Positions 23,004-35,388 of a stretch of DNA of 64,000 bases are shown here, piece by piece (position 1 is the first letter of the stretch; each line of letters begins with the position of its first letter). This DNA is from Musa acuminata AAA Group (lineage: Eukaryota > Streptophyta > Magnoliopsida > Zingiberales > Musaceae). Below the pieces are notes generated by a model, which saw only the letters and a list, made by a program, of their open reading frames with translations, was not told where the DNA came from and searched no databases. The position numbers and the translations under genes were made by a program. Location: NCBI RefSeq assembly GCF_036884655.1, contig NC_088355.1, positions 24,432,501 through 24,496,500 on the forward strand. Direction: 5' to 3'.

Positions 23004-25540
23004 TGTTGAATCTCGTATTTTGATGATGAAACTACTTGATATATGTTTATGATTTAATCTGCGTTTTGAGTGACGCAGGATGCTTCGATCAGGATGAGAC
23101 AATTAAAGCAGGAAAATCATGTTGTGCCGAAGGAACATGTCAGAAGATTGGACGTCGGGTCGGTGGATCGGTCGACGTATCGATAGAAGGCTTCGGGCCG
23201 TGGACTCGGGCATCGGGCCAAGAAGAGCGGGTATTGTGCCAAGGATATCGGAGTTGGGAGTCAACTGGACGATTGGGCAATAGGCTGCAGGAGAGGACGA
23301 TGCGCCGAAGAATCGGACAAAGCGTCGAGGGACCAATGACATGCCGGACAACTTGGTTAATTGCTTAGGATTAATTGTCTCGATCGAAGTTTTGTTTTAA
23401 TTGTGCAGGATTAACTATGATAACGATGAAGATATAAAGCGAAACAAAGTGTCGGAGTCAAGCGCGAAGGATTTGTTGCAAGTTCGAGAGTTCGACGGAA
23501 GTCCGAAGGTTCGTCGGGAATGCTACCGGAACTAGCCGAGAATGAGTTGAGAGCTTGCCGAAGGGTTTTTCGGAAGCTCGCCGGAAGGTTCGTTGGAAGT
23601 TCGCGGAGCTCGCCGAGAAAGACCGGAGCTTGCCGAAGAAGCTCGTTAGAACGCGCTAAGATCAAATCGTGAAGTCTAGGAGCTTGCCGGGAGTCCGCAG
23701 AATGGTTTCCGAGAGTTCATCGGAAGACCGCCGGAAGTTTACCGGAAGCTCGCCAGAAGAAGTATTGACTTGCGGACTTTGTAATAGCTTAGAAAATGTC
23801 TTTAAATTCATAGTTAGCACATTAATTAGGGTTAGGATTAGGTGTTAATCCTATAACCCAAGTAGGGGCCAATTTGGCCCAAGTTCGGACTGGTTTGGGT
23901 CAAGTTTGGAGCCAAACCAAGTGAGCTGAAATAGTGAAAGAGGTGGCACCGCTAGGCAGGGAGGTAGCACCGCCCAGGCTATGTCTCCCAGCGAGACTGG
24001 GAGGTGCAACCGCCCCAGCCAAGAGGTGCAACCGCCCTGAGCTCAGTCTTCGAGCTAGACTGGGCGGTGCAACCTCCCTGATAGAGAGGTGGCACCGCCT
24101 GAGCTCAGTCTTCGATCTAGACTGGGCGGTGCAACCTCCCTGACAGAGAGGTGGCACCGCCTGAGCTCAGTCTTCAAGCAAGACTGGGCGGTGCAACCTC
24201 CCTGACAGAGAGGTGGCACCGCCTGAGCTCGGTCTTCGAGCTCTGCCAGGCGGTGCAACCTCTACAGTCAAGAGGTGCAACCGCCTGATCCCGAAATTCC
24301 GGGATTTGATCGTTTTGAGCTCCAAATTTGAATTGGGTTGGGGCCTATAAATACCCCACCCAATCAGCACTGAAGGTATATAGATCCACACCGAATTCTT
24401 GATCTTTTCAGTGATTCTAAGAGCTCAAATTTGTGTAAAGTCCAAAAGTTCTCCTCTTTTCTGTTCTTCAAGTCTTGAGCTGTAAAGAGAGGAGAGAAAG
24501 GATCTGTAAGGGTTGTCTCCTGAGCCCGTCAAAAGGAGAGAAACTGTAAAAGGGCAGTTGGCCTTCGCCTATGGAAGGAAGGCCCCTAGTTGACGTCGGT
24601 GACCTCGCCGGTGGAGGAAGCCAAAAGTGGAGTAGGTCAAGACTGACCGAACCACTCTAAATATCTGGTTTGCGTTTATTTTGAGCACTTTATCATTACT
24701 GCAAACCTCCTACATAGCTACTGCTCTCTGCGCTTTTACGAACAAGTTTCTAAGTTCTAATCTTTCTGAATCTGGATTCAGACGTCAATAGGTGTTTTCG
24801 TACGATCTTTACATTGCAGCTTACATTTACGTCTTGAATCTGTTTATAACTGCGAACTATCTTCTGCGCTTTTACGAACGAGTTTCCTTGCAGTTTACAT
24901 TTACATTTTGATTCTATTTATAACTGCAAACTGTCTTCTGCAATTTTACGAACGAGTTTCAACATTTAGACGTAAAACTGCATTTAGACGTAAATCGGCT
25001 TTCCTCGCACAATCATCATATTTCAGTTTACGTTTACATCTTGATTTCAACTGCATACTGCCTTCTGTGAGTATACAAACGAGTTTCAAAGTTCAGACGT
25101 AAATCTGTGTTTAAGACGTAAATCTGCGTTTAGACGTAAATCTGCGTTTAGACGTAAATCTGCGTTTAGACGTAAATCTGCTTTTTGCAGATTACTTTTT
25201 GAGCTATACAATAGCAGCACATTGTCTTTATACTTCTGCTTAAACTGCGCTTAGATGCAAACTGTGTTTAGACGCAAACTGCGCTTAGACGCAATCTGCG
25301 CTTAGACGCAAACTGCGCTTGGACGCAATCTGAGTTTAGACGCAATCTGCATTTAGACGCAAACTACGTTTAGACACTAACTGTGTTTAAACATAAACTG
25401 CACTTAATCATAAGTAATCTTAGAATTGGCTTTTGCATCAAAATAATTTTTATCGAACGAACGCAGCTTTCGTTTTTAATCGCTGAAAGATTTTCGCTGC
25501 ACTAATTCACCCCCCCCTCTTAGTGCTCTCGATCCTAACA
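23004..25540 (+). repeat. LTR3 of the family A array
   Basis: 2,537 bp. TATAAATA at 24346-24353; GGTGCAACCGCC-type cluster 23940-24290; 18-bp array about 25095-25410, with about two more units than LTR2. It ends GATCCTAACA. The next base begins an inverted family B LTR fragment, with no target duplication. Confidence 0.92.
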
Positions 25541-26579
25541 GATCATTGTCTTGACTCTGGCGCAACTCCTGCTGCATGTCTTACTTTCATCGTAGTTAAT
25601 CCTGCACACTTATCTCAACATTTGGATTAGATAACAAATGACAATTGACTTCATCATCAAAATCCGAGATTCAATAGTATTCTGTGCTCTTTCATTGCTG
25701 AATGGGTGGGGTATTTATAGGCCCCAACCCAGTTCAAATTTGGAGCTCAAAACTGTCAATTCCTGAAATTCCGGGATCAGGCGGTTGCACCTCCTGACTG
25801 GAGCGGTTGCACCACTTGGCAAAGCTCGAAGACTGACCCTCTGGGCGGTGCCACCTCCTGTCAGGGGCGGTTACACCTCCTACCAGAGCTCGAAGACTGA
25901 GCTCAGGCGGTGCAACCTCATGACTGAGGCGGTTGCACCGCTCAGCCAGAGCTCGGAGACCGAGCCCAGGCGGTGCCACCTCCTATCAGGGGAGGTTGCA
26001 CCTCCCAGTCTCGCTCGGAGACTGAGTCCAGGCGGTGCAACCTCTGCCTTGGGCGGTTCAACCGCTTGGCAGAAATCAGGGTCCGAATGGGTTGATCCAT
26101 TCGGCCCAATTTGGGTTTTTCAAGGGTCCAATTGTCCCAAGATTAAGTTAATGGGATCACCTCCCATTTCCAACTTAATCATTGTGCTAACTACGATATT
26201 CCCTAAGACATTTACTACAACTTGCTCCGGTGCGTCAATTGCTTCTTCCGGCGAACTTCCGTCGATCATCCGATGAACCATCGGTGATGCTCCTGCGGAC
26301 TTCCGGCAAACTCCTGGACTTGCGACGATCCACTTGGCGAGTTCCGACGAGCTTCTTTGGCAAGCTCATAGACTTCTCGGATTTGTTCCCGCAGAACCTC
26401 CGACGACTGTCCGAACTTCCGTTAAACTCTCGAACTCCCAACGTGATCATTGTCTTGCTCCGGTGCAACTCCTTCTGCATATCTTACTTTCATCGTAGTT
26501 AATCCTGCACACTTATCTCAAGATATAGATTAGATAACAAATGACAATTGACTTCATCATCAAAATCCGAGATTCAACA
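25541..26579 (-). mobile_element. inverted, partly duplicated family B LTR fragment
   Basis: Read on the minus strand from 26579: TGTTGAATCTCGGATTTTG, the U3 with GGTGCAACCGCC-type words (25778-26075), and a TATA box (tatttata 25712-25719). At 25676 the LTR start sequence begins again and stops abruptly at 25541. It is two truncated LTR 5' ends in tandem, without an 18-bp array or an internal region. Confidence 0.8.
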
Positions 26580-27245
26580 CAGACAGGTCCAATGGATTGG
26601 ATTCCCTTGTATCGTCTGGGGACTACGGCGTAGTGGCCTAGTAAGTCCGTAGTCGATGAGTCAAGTGAATTATTACAGAGATAATAATTCACTGAGTTAG
26701 AAGGAGTTCTGACAAGTATGACTCAAGGCCAGCTCGATATTGGGCCTAGAGGGTCACACACATATGGTAGGCATTGCGATGAGTAGAGGTTCGGATATGA
26801 GATATCCGACGGAGCCCTTGTCTTATTGGATGCATATCCAATACCCACTAGGGGAGGACCCATTAGGGTTTGATAGGGGACCTCTATAAATAGGAGAGCT
26901 TTAGAGCCTCATAGGCTAGAGCCTTTGCTTGCTTCTCATATTCTCCTCGCCCTCTCCACCTCAAAGTAGGCCTGGAGTTTTGAGGAGCGTCATCGCAGCT
27001 CTACGGTGTGGATCACCACTAGAGAGGAGGACGCTTGATCTCCTTCACCCTCTCCTAAGGATTTGCAAGGAAACAGGGATATACGATCTCCCTAGGTAAC
27101 ACAATCTAATTTATAAGCAGTTTTAAGTTTCGCGGATTTTACGCACCAATCTTCGCACGACGACGAACATCTCTTTGGGAATCGAGGATTTTTTTTTCTT
27201 ATTCTTCCACTGCGCATGTGATGTCGCCCCCAATATTTTCCAACA
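26580..27245 (+). repeat. truncated 5' LTR of C1
   Basis: Matches the 3' ~665 bp of the C2 LTR. TATAAATA at 26885-26892. Confidence 0.88.
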
Positions 27246-28550
27246 ATGGTATCAGAGCAAAGTTGTTCATGCGAATAATTGGTTTTGAACTGCGTGTGTT
27301 GTGTTTAGGAAGAATTTTGACGTCAAAATCGTTGACGCAAAAATAAGGAAGGGCAGCAACAGTTGCTGCCCTCGATCTACGTGCGTATAGCGCAACCGAA
27401 GGCAAGCAGCACAGGGGCTGCGCCTACAGTAGCCGACCGGTGGCCTGCTTGCAGCAGGCTTGCGTCCAGCACCTGCGGCCGCTGCTCCCGCGGGCGAAAC
27501 CCCCCCACAGGGGCCGGGTGCTGTCCCGCCGGGCGAAACCGCCCGCGGAGGCGGCGGTGCCCGTACGAGCGCCAACCTGCAGGGGCAGCACCGCCTGCGG
27601 GTGTTGCCCAGCTGGCAGAACCACCCGCGGGGGTACCCACTCGCAGCGGTAGCGCCGCTAACGGGCGTGCCGCCTGCAAGCGAGGGCAGCGCCCTCGCCC
27701 CACCGTATAGGCCGCCGCCAGCACGGTGGCGGCGGCGGCAACATCAAAGGGGAGTAGGGCATTAGGGTTTTATGGGAAAAAGATAGTTTTGCCCCTCGGA
27801 ATTCGAGAAATTCCAGTTTCTGTCTGTTTTTGTTTAAATTACGAAAATACCCTTATAAATTCAAAAATTCCATATATGTCCCTGATTTCATAAAATACTA
27901 ATTAATTAAAAGATTTAGTTGATTATTATTTTTTATCATTATCTAGTAGTCCTACATGATGATGATTATTTATACATGTGATGTATGATGTGTGGACGGA
28001 TGATCATGGACCATGTGATGTGTGTACTTGTGATTATTATTATTGAGGTCTGCGAGCCTTCATTATATTTCTCGTTTATTGTCGGGCCTGCATGCCTATG
28101 ATTAAGTTGTAATCACATGAGGAGACGCAACGGGAACGTGGATGCGATAGCGGGACCCACGAGACGGACGATCGCGATGCATGAAGATACATCAAGATGT
28201 CGACGGAACCGACGAGGACGAGATGGACAATCACAGGGCATGGAGATGCACCGTTGCACACATAGATCTTGATGTGAGTGATTAGGCCTACTGGCTCGGG
28301 CCTACTCACATTAGGTTGTGGTCCATGATCATCTAGTGCGATTGCTTATACACATACTAGATATGTATATATATTTGCATGCGATGTAGATATATATTAA
28401 ATGTGTATATGTGTGACATGTCATATTAGGAGACCAAATTATAGAAACATCTCTCTCGATAATATTAAGTCGGTAAACGTGTGACAATTAGATTGACCCA
28501 CGTGGCCTTCCATCGTTATAAGTAAGAACCGATTCCCGGTGTAGGTTTAG

Positions 28551-28842
28551 TTGGTCAAGTCCCTCGAGACTCACCTATATCGTGATTCACTATCTTGCTT
28601 ATGACTTAGAGATGTCATCGGTGACCTGAGGGCATGGTATGCTTGGTCGAGTCTCTCGAGGGTATATCATCAAATCAGACTCATCTTGTAATGAAGGTAT
28701 TGACTTAACCAAGCATCATGGTTGGTCGAGTCCCTCGAGGCATGGTGATTTGAAGGCCGAACAGGACGGGAATCACAAGGAGTTGTGATCGACAAGAGTT
28801 GCCTACCTTTTAGGCTTAGTGCGATTGGTCGAGTCCCTCGAG
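28551..28842 (+). promoter_or_regulatory. four hairpin motifs in the C1 leader (decayed)
   Basis: Motifs of the form ttggtcgagtccctcgag at 28551-28568, 28643-28660, 28722-28739 and 28825-28842. They correspond to the better-preserved set in C2 (41668-41960). Several carry substitutions that weaken pairing. Confidence 0.75.
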
Positions 28843-29038
28843 GTTATACTAAGACGCTGATTGGATCCTGATCCCCACTAGAAGTCTGCTAGAGACTTCC
28901 GTTTCATGTGCTAAGGGTGTCGCGTGACTCGTTAGTAAAATAGTAGGAGCATATTAAGATAGAAGTCCATATCTTGATAGTTTATTTCTTGCAAAATCTG
29001 CATGTTATTTATTTCTACTGCATCTTTATTTTTAGAAA

Positions 29039-30205
29039 ATGTTGCTTTCAAATCCCTTACGTGGCATACTTGATGTAAACCACCTCACTGATCCAAATTA
29101 TATTGATTGGCTCCATAACTTGAGAATTGTTCTCACAGTGGAGAAAATCGTGCATGTCCTTGATACAATGATGCCTACGCCCAAAGAAGGGGCAAGTGAG
29201 GATGAGATCGCTCGCTACGTGAAGTACATTGATGACTCCACTCTTGCTTAGTGCTATATGTAAGGCTCTATGACTCTTGAGTTATAGAGACAACATGAAA
29301 AGATGGATGCCAGATCCATTCTCCTACATGTCCGTAAATTGTTTGAGGAACAGGGAAGGACTCAGCGATATAAGATATCTAAGAGCCTCTTCCGCGCTAG
29401 GATGACTGAGGGGACACCGGTTTAGAACCATGTCCTAAAGATGATTGAGTGGATAGAGAAACTCACAAGTCTAGGAATGGTCCTAGAAGATAATTTGTGT
29501 ATGGACATTGTGCTTCAGTCCCTACCAGATTCCTTTTCACAGTTCATAATGAATTTTAATATGAACAAGCTTGAGGTGACTCTCCTAGAGCTCCTCAATA
29601 TGTTGAGGGAGGCAGAGAGTACTATTAAGAAAGAGAAGCCAGTTCTCTACACTGGTGAGACCAGAAAGAAAAGGAAAGCAGAAAGGTCCCTTAAGAAGGG
29701 AAAGGGCAAGGGCAGACCAGGTAAAGCAAAGGTTGCTAAGAAAGACCCAGCGAAGGACAAAGGCCAGTGCTTCCACTATGGTAAAGATGGGCACTAGAAG
29801 AGGAACTGCAAAGAGTACCTTGCAGAAAAGGGCGAAACAAAAGCTTGATGAAGCTTCAGGTACATTTATGGTCAATCTCAATTTGTCAAACTCTTATGAT
29901 AACACATGGGTATTGGATACCGGTAGTGCTTATCATATATGCAATTCGTTGCATGTTCTGGCAAAGCTTAGGAGACTAGAGAGAGGCGAGATAGACCTCA
30001 AGATGGGAAATGGAGCCAAAGTTGCTGTAGTAGCTGTTGGCGAGGTCGCCCTACATCTGCCCAGTGGAGCTTTTATTGCATTAGATGCAAGTTATTTTGT
30101 TCCTTCTATTATCAAAAACATTATCTCCATTTCATGTTTGACAGTTAGTGGATATAAATTAGTTTTTTAGAACAATGGTTTTTCGATATTATTAGATGAT
30201 AAGAT
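29039..30205 (+). pseudogene. C1 gag and protease remnant
   Basis: The gag core starts with [16 protein letters not shown] and is interrupted by several stops, for example TAG at 29250-29252, a TAA about 12 codons later, and TAG at the codon after GTPV. The zinc knuckle is damaged (CFHYGKDGH then a stop). The protease motif [11 protein letters not shown] is preserved. Most lesions are C-to-T or G-to-A relative to C2, as expected for a methylated, silent copy. Confidence 0.88.
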
Positions 30206-31646
30206 ATTGCACTCCTACTCTATATATTGGTGTAATGCATTTTTTCTGCCTGCTGGACTTCTCCAAGATATTGAACGGTTATTAATGAACTTCTTCTGGA
30301 ATGACACAAATGATAAGGCAATGCATATGGTAAATTGGGATAGCATTTGCAAAACGAAAGATGAAGGGGGGCTGAACTTGAGAAATACTAGAGATTGGAA
30401 TCAAGCATGTCTGGTACAGCAATTGTGGGATCTTTTGCAAAACAAATGTTCCTTATGGTCACATTGGGTTTCTGCTAGGTATCTTTCAAAGGAATCAATC
30501 TGGGAAATTTCAACAAGAACATACCACTCTGCAGCTTGGAAAGGAATTTTAAAGGCAAGGAATTGGCTAATCAAACACATTTCCTATGCAATCTCTTCTA
30601 GAACTAGTACTATTATGTGGTACGATCCTTGGGTGAATGGGAAGAGTATATTTCAATTATATGGTGACATAATACGAAAAGATCTTGGGGCTCCCAAAGA
30701 TTGGAAGGTTTTTGAGTTCATTGCTAACGGTACCTAGTGTCTCCCTAATCCCATTTCTCCCGAAATGTTATCACTTTGGCCGACTATTATAGCTATTCCA
30801 ATCAGGAACAACTCTTCAGATATACTTATTTGGCCTCATGACAATGGCAAATTTAGTGCCACATCCGCATGGAATCAAATTAGGCAAAGAAATAACAAGT
30901 GGGTCCCAAGCAGTTGGACATGGGATCGACCGGGATCACAAAGACATTCCTTATGTACATGGCAGACCCTTCTCAATAAATTACCTACAATAGACAATAT
31001 GAAAAGAAGAGGTATCTATCATGTTAACCGATGCTCCCTTTGTATGCAACAAGAAGAAACTGTTGACCACCTCTATTTTGCTTGTGATTATACAAAATGG
31101 ATATGGAAGGAGATTCTCCAGCGATTTGAACTCAATAGACTACCGCAACCAAACTTGCACCAAGAACTATGCGACCTCATGCAATGTTTCTCAAGAAAGG
31201 GGCCTCTCACACAATTGGCAAAGGTTACTTTCAGATGCGCTATTTGGTGGATGTGGAAGAAGAGATGTAACAGAATATTTGAATGCCAACATACAAACAA
31301 TGCTCAGCTATTGAAAGAGATTATTAGAGACTCAAGATCTTGTATGGAGCAATATCTCAAAACGGTGCACTTTACCCAAAGAGAAAAAGATATTTTTATC
31401 AAATTCAATTTTGCTATTAGCTAAAGATCTTGGGAATGATGCCAAATTATGTACCCACAAGTAGTTTTGATATATCTGGATAAACATTTTCTTTGATGAT
31501 TGTAATTAGGAGTTATAGTCTACAGCATGTGTAGTCATAACTATGAGTTACTTACTTGGCTTTGTCTATGACTTGTATAGATAAAGCTATTTGTAGAAAC
31601 TTTACACATAATCAATTTACTTTTACTTACGAAAAAAAAAAAAAAA
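30206..31646 (+). mobile_element. 5'-truncated L1-type LINE in C1 (LINE1)
   Basis: 1,441 bp ending in a 15-bp poly(A). It is bounded by an 11-bp direct repeat gatgataagat (30195-30205 and 31647-31657) that also restores continuity of the interrupted copia frame, proving a target-primed insertion. Only the C-terminal part of ORF2 and the 3' UTR were copied. Confidence 0.95.
30207..31424 (+). pseudogene. LINE1 ORF2 C-terminal fragment (RT end plus zf-RVT)
   Basis: 406 codons in one frame with a single TAG at 30735-30737. It begins in the region after the RT palm (FFLPAGLLQDIERLLMNFFW). It ends with the zinc-binding RT-associated domain, visible as CSLC...TVDHLYFACDYTKWIW. The RT catalytic box and the endonuclease are absent owing to 5' truncation. 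Confidence 0.9.
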
Positions 31647-31657
31647 GATGATAAGAT

Positions 31658-32916
31658 CATCACGAAAGGAATATTGCATAATGGTTTATTTATGTTAGAC
31701 ACTACTCCACATATCATGAATGTAAAAGTGTCTAAGAGGAAATGAGATGAGGTGAACAGTATACCTATGGCATTGTAGGCTAGGTCACATCTATGAGGGA
31801 ATGTTTCAAAAGTTGCTAAATGATGGATATCTAGATCCATTCGACTATTTGTCATATGCAACTTGCGAGCCTTGCCTTCGTGGAAAACTAACCAACTCTC
31901 CATTTAGTGGAACTGGAGAGAGAACCACTGAGCTATTGGAACTCATACATAGTGATGTATGTGTACCCATGTTAACTCATGCCATTGGTGGTTACTCCTA
32001 CTTCATTACCTTTACTGATGATTTATCAAGGTATGGATATGTGTACTTAATGAAGTACAAGTCCGAGGCTTTTGAGAAATTCAGAGAGTATAAGAATGAG
32101 GTGGAGAACCAGATTGGAAATAGTATAAAAACTCTTCGATCAGATCGAGGAGGTGAGTACTTAAGTACATAGTTTACTCAGTTCCTCAAGGACCATGAGA
32201 TATTATCCCAATGTACACCTCCTTATACACCTCAGCTCAATGGTGTCTCTGGAAGGAGGAATCATACGCTATTAGATATGGTACGGTCCATGATGAGTTT
32301 CGCTAACCTACCCATCTTATTCTAAGGATATGCCCTAGAGACCGTAGCTTTCCTTCTGAACAGAGTTCCAACTAAGTCGGTAGTGTCTACACCATATGAG
32401 ATATGGAAAGGGAAGAAGCCTGATATAAAGGTTGTTAGGATTTGGGGCTGCTCTGCCCATGTTAAAAGACACAACCCCGATAAGTTAGAATCAAGGATAG
32501 AACGATGCAAATTTGTAGGATACCCCAAGGAAACTTGTGGATATTATTTCTATCATCTCGAGGACCAAAAGGTCTTTGTAGCTAAGAGAGCAGTGTTCCT
32601 TGAGAAGAAACACATTCTTGGCGGAGATAGTGGGAGAATGATATAGTTGAGCGAGGTTGGAGAACCAAGCTCAAGCACCACTCTACAGCCCGAGTCTGTT
32701 CAGGTACCTAATACATAAGTTTCAACTTTACATAGGTCTGATAGAGTATCTCATCCTCCTAAGAGATATGTGAGACATTAGAGGAGAGGATGTTGAGGAT
32801 ATTGATCCTCAGACCTACGAGGAGGCTATTATGAGTATAGACTTCGGGAAGTGGCAAGAAGCCATGAATTCTGAGATGGATTCTATGTACTCCAACAAGG
32901 TTTGAAACCTAGTTGA
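31658..32916 (+). pseudogene. C1 integrase remnant
   Basis: Continues the copia polyprotein after the LINE: integrase zinc region (LWHC-like, CEPC), the catalytic core ([38 protein letters not shown]) and the start of the RT-proximal region. Stops and frame breaks are frequent, for example TAG after EYLST and TAA before GYALE. It ends abruptly at an inverted LTR. Confidence 0.88.
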
Positions 32917-34428
32917 TGTTAGGATCGGAGCGGCACTAAGAGGGGGGGGTGAATTAGTGCAGCGGATTAAAACTTTGGTTTCGGAAAAATCTTTCACACG
33001 ATAACGAACAATATCAATGAGAACCGATTTGGAAGCTTGAAAACTTAGAGACGTATGGAAGCGTAATGACTAAGTAAAGAAATTTGCAGTATGTTAATGA
33101 CAAGATTAGGATGCAAACCAGATAACACAGTAGTTTTAAAGTGGTTCGGTCAAAATGACCTACATCCACTTGCGAAGCCTTCTTCGAGGAGGCTCCCAAC
33201 TTCCACTAGCAAATCTCTTGTAGGGGAAGGACTAATACCCCTCTTACAACCTTTTACAAGTGGTTCACACTCTTACAAATTTTTGAATAGAAAGAAGGAG
33301 GTGAACACTCAAGGAAATTGAAGACAAAAACTTGCTAAAGACTTTGCTAAGACTTTTGGCTCACTCTCTTGCTTCTCAAAGGTTGTAATCTCAGCTGAGA
33401 TTTGAGGGGTATTTATAGGCCTCAAGCGGATTCAAATTTGGACTCCAAATTTGAATTCTCGTGGAGTTCCCGATGCTGGCGGTGCCACCGCCTGTCAGTG
33501 GCGGTGCCATCGCCTGCTACTGTCAGACGTTGACAGTGCTGGGCGGTGCCACCGCCCAGCCCAGGCGGTGCTACCGACTACATTGTTTTCAGCCCAACTA
33601 CATTGTTTTCAACCCACTAGTTGGGCTTCAATCTTGGCCCAAACTAGTCCGAACTCAAGCCCAATTGGCCCCTACTTGGGTTATAGGATTAATACCGAAT
33701 CCTAACCCTAATTAACATGCTAACTATGAATTTAAATACATTTTATAAGCTATTACAAAATCCAAAAGTCAAGACTTCTTCCGGCGAGCTTCCGACGAAC
33801 TTTCGGCGGTCTTCCGATAAACTCTCGGAAACCATTCTACGGACTCCCGACAAGCTCTTAAACTTCACGATTTGATCTTGGCGAGTTCCAACGAGCTTCT
33901 TCGGCAAGCTCCGATCTCTCTCGGCGAGTTCCGACAGCGTTCCCGACGAACCTTTGGACTTCCGTCAAACTCTTGAACTCCCAACGAATCCTTCGCGTTT
34001 GACTCCGCACTTTGTTTCGCTTTATGTCTTCATCGTTATCGTAGTTAATCCTGCACACACAATCCAAAACTCTATTCCGATCTAGACAATTGTTACAACG
34101 CGAATCGACATTCCATTGCCCGGCACGTCATTGGTTGGCACTTCGTCCGATTCTTCAGCGCATCATCCTCTCTTGCGGCTTGTTGCCCAATCGGTGGTTG
34201 ACCTCCGCAACCCCGATATCCTTGGCGCAGTTCCGCTCTCCTTGGCCTGATGCCCGACGTCCGAAGCCTTCTGCCGTCCAATATCCTGACGTGATCTCCT
34301 CCAACGCAACGTCAATTCCTCCTGCGTCAACTGTCTAATCCTGATCGAGTAGACCTGCATCACTCAAAATGCAGTTAAACATCTAAACATAATCAATTAG
34401 TTTCATCATCAAAATCTGAGATTCAACA
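32917..34428 (-). repeat. 3' LTR of A'
   Basis: 1,512 bp, TGTTGAATCTC...GATCCTAACA on the minus strand. TATA box complement at 33410-33417. It has only a few GGCGGTGCCACCGCC-type words (33475-33575) and no 18-bp array, so it is about 1 kb shorter than the family A LTRs. Confidence 0.88.
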
Positions 34429-35388
34429 ATCTCCCCCTTTTTGATGATGACAACTAATTGATGACTAATGGAGTTAACCTAAACTCCCCGGAGTTTAACC
34501 AAACTCCCCCTATCAATATGCCATATTGATAGAATCTTGAATTCAAACTGAATTCAAGTCATTGCAATATTCATCATGAATACTTGCAACACATCATCAT
34601 GAACATATGCATAAACTTATGCATATCATGTCATCAACATACTTCTCCCCCTTTGTCATCAACAAAAAGGAGAAGTACCACAATCAAGTGTTTGTTATAT
34701 GGGTTCAACTCATTGCATGAAAAACATAATATCAAGTTTTCTCATCATGCAGTTTTGAAGCTAGAAAACTTTAGCAATTATTACATCATGCTTAGAACAT
34801 TCAAGCTATCAAGTTTTAGATATGCAAGTTTTACAGCATATACAAGATAGCACTTTTGGTAATGTTCAAGATAGCAAGTTCTAGCAATATTATAACATTT
34901 TAGAACATGCAAGCTAGCAGTTTTGAGATGTTCAAGAAAGCAACTCTTGCTTCTTGAAATATGCAAATTTGTCAAGTTTTGCTAGATGTGCAAGTTAGCA
35001 TTTTTGCCTCTTAAGATAGGCAAGATAGCTCATTTGCTCTTTTTGAGATAGCAACTTTTTGCTCTCTTTAGACTACAAGCTAGCAATTTTTACGATATGT
35101 AAGTTTCACAATATACAAGCTAGCAAAAATGCCAAACTAGCAAGAGATAATATTTTATACATGAGGCAAGCAAACAATTTGGCAAATGTTACATTTGCAT
35201 CTTCTCTTTTGAGAAGTGCAATTTTTGCTTTCATCTTGAATTGTGCAAGCTAGTTAGTTTACCTCTTTTCATGATGTCCACGTAGAAATTCTTGCTCCCC
35301 CTTTGTCATTGTCAAAAAGATGGGAAGACCCTTATATTAATTTTCATATTATGACAAAGGTAAGTATCATTCTTATTTGCTTTTGAAT
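32917..35388 (-). mobile_element. inverted, truncated Sirevirus-like element A' (3' LTR plus part of interior)
   Basis: Read on the minus strand: AT-rich interior from about 35388, PPT-like words, a palindrome cluster (about 34464-34558), a polypurine tract (complement at 34429-34443), then a 1,512-bp LTR 34428-32917. The interior matches the 3' non-coding part of body 1. Neither gag nor the 5' LTR is present; at about 35388 it fuses to a LINE. Confidence 0.85.

Larger units (their letters stand above)
11770..25540 (+). mobile_element. tandem three-LTR, two-body array of non-autonomous Sirevirus-like Ty1/copia elements (family A)
   Basis: Order: LTR1 11770-14212, body 1 14213-17378, LTR2 17379-19897, body 2 19898-23003, LTR3 23004-25540. 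Each LTR starts TGTTGAATCTC and ends GATCCTAACA. Both bodies begin with a primer site for initiator tRNA-Met and end in aaaaagggggagat. Each body carries only a gag-like frame followed by about 2 kb of AT-rich non-coding DNA; no protease, integrase, RT or RNase H is seen. The left flank (aggat) does not match the right flank (gatca), so the outer LTRs are not the two ends of one insertion. Confidence 0.9.
26580..32916 (+). mobile_element. degenerate Ty1/copia element C1 (5' and 3' truncated, LINE inserted)
   Basis: Starts inside an LTR (26580-27245, ending caaca). Then come a primer site TGGTATCAGAGC (27247-27258), a long leader (27246-29038), and gag-pol remnants from 29039. A LINE interrupts at 30206-31646. 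Pol stops at 32916 (integrase/RT boundary, NKVW region), where an inverted LTR begins. Closely related to C2 but much older, with many in-frame stops. Confidence 0.9.

Noticed and set aside
27267..27765. Several 100-codon GC-rich frames in the C1 leader
   Set aside because: Composition-driven; the equivalent C2 leader (40260-40900) has different, non-homologous frames.
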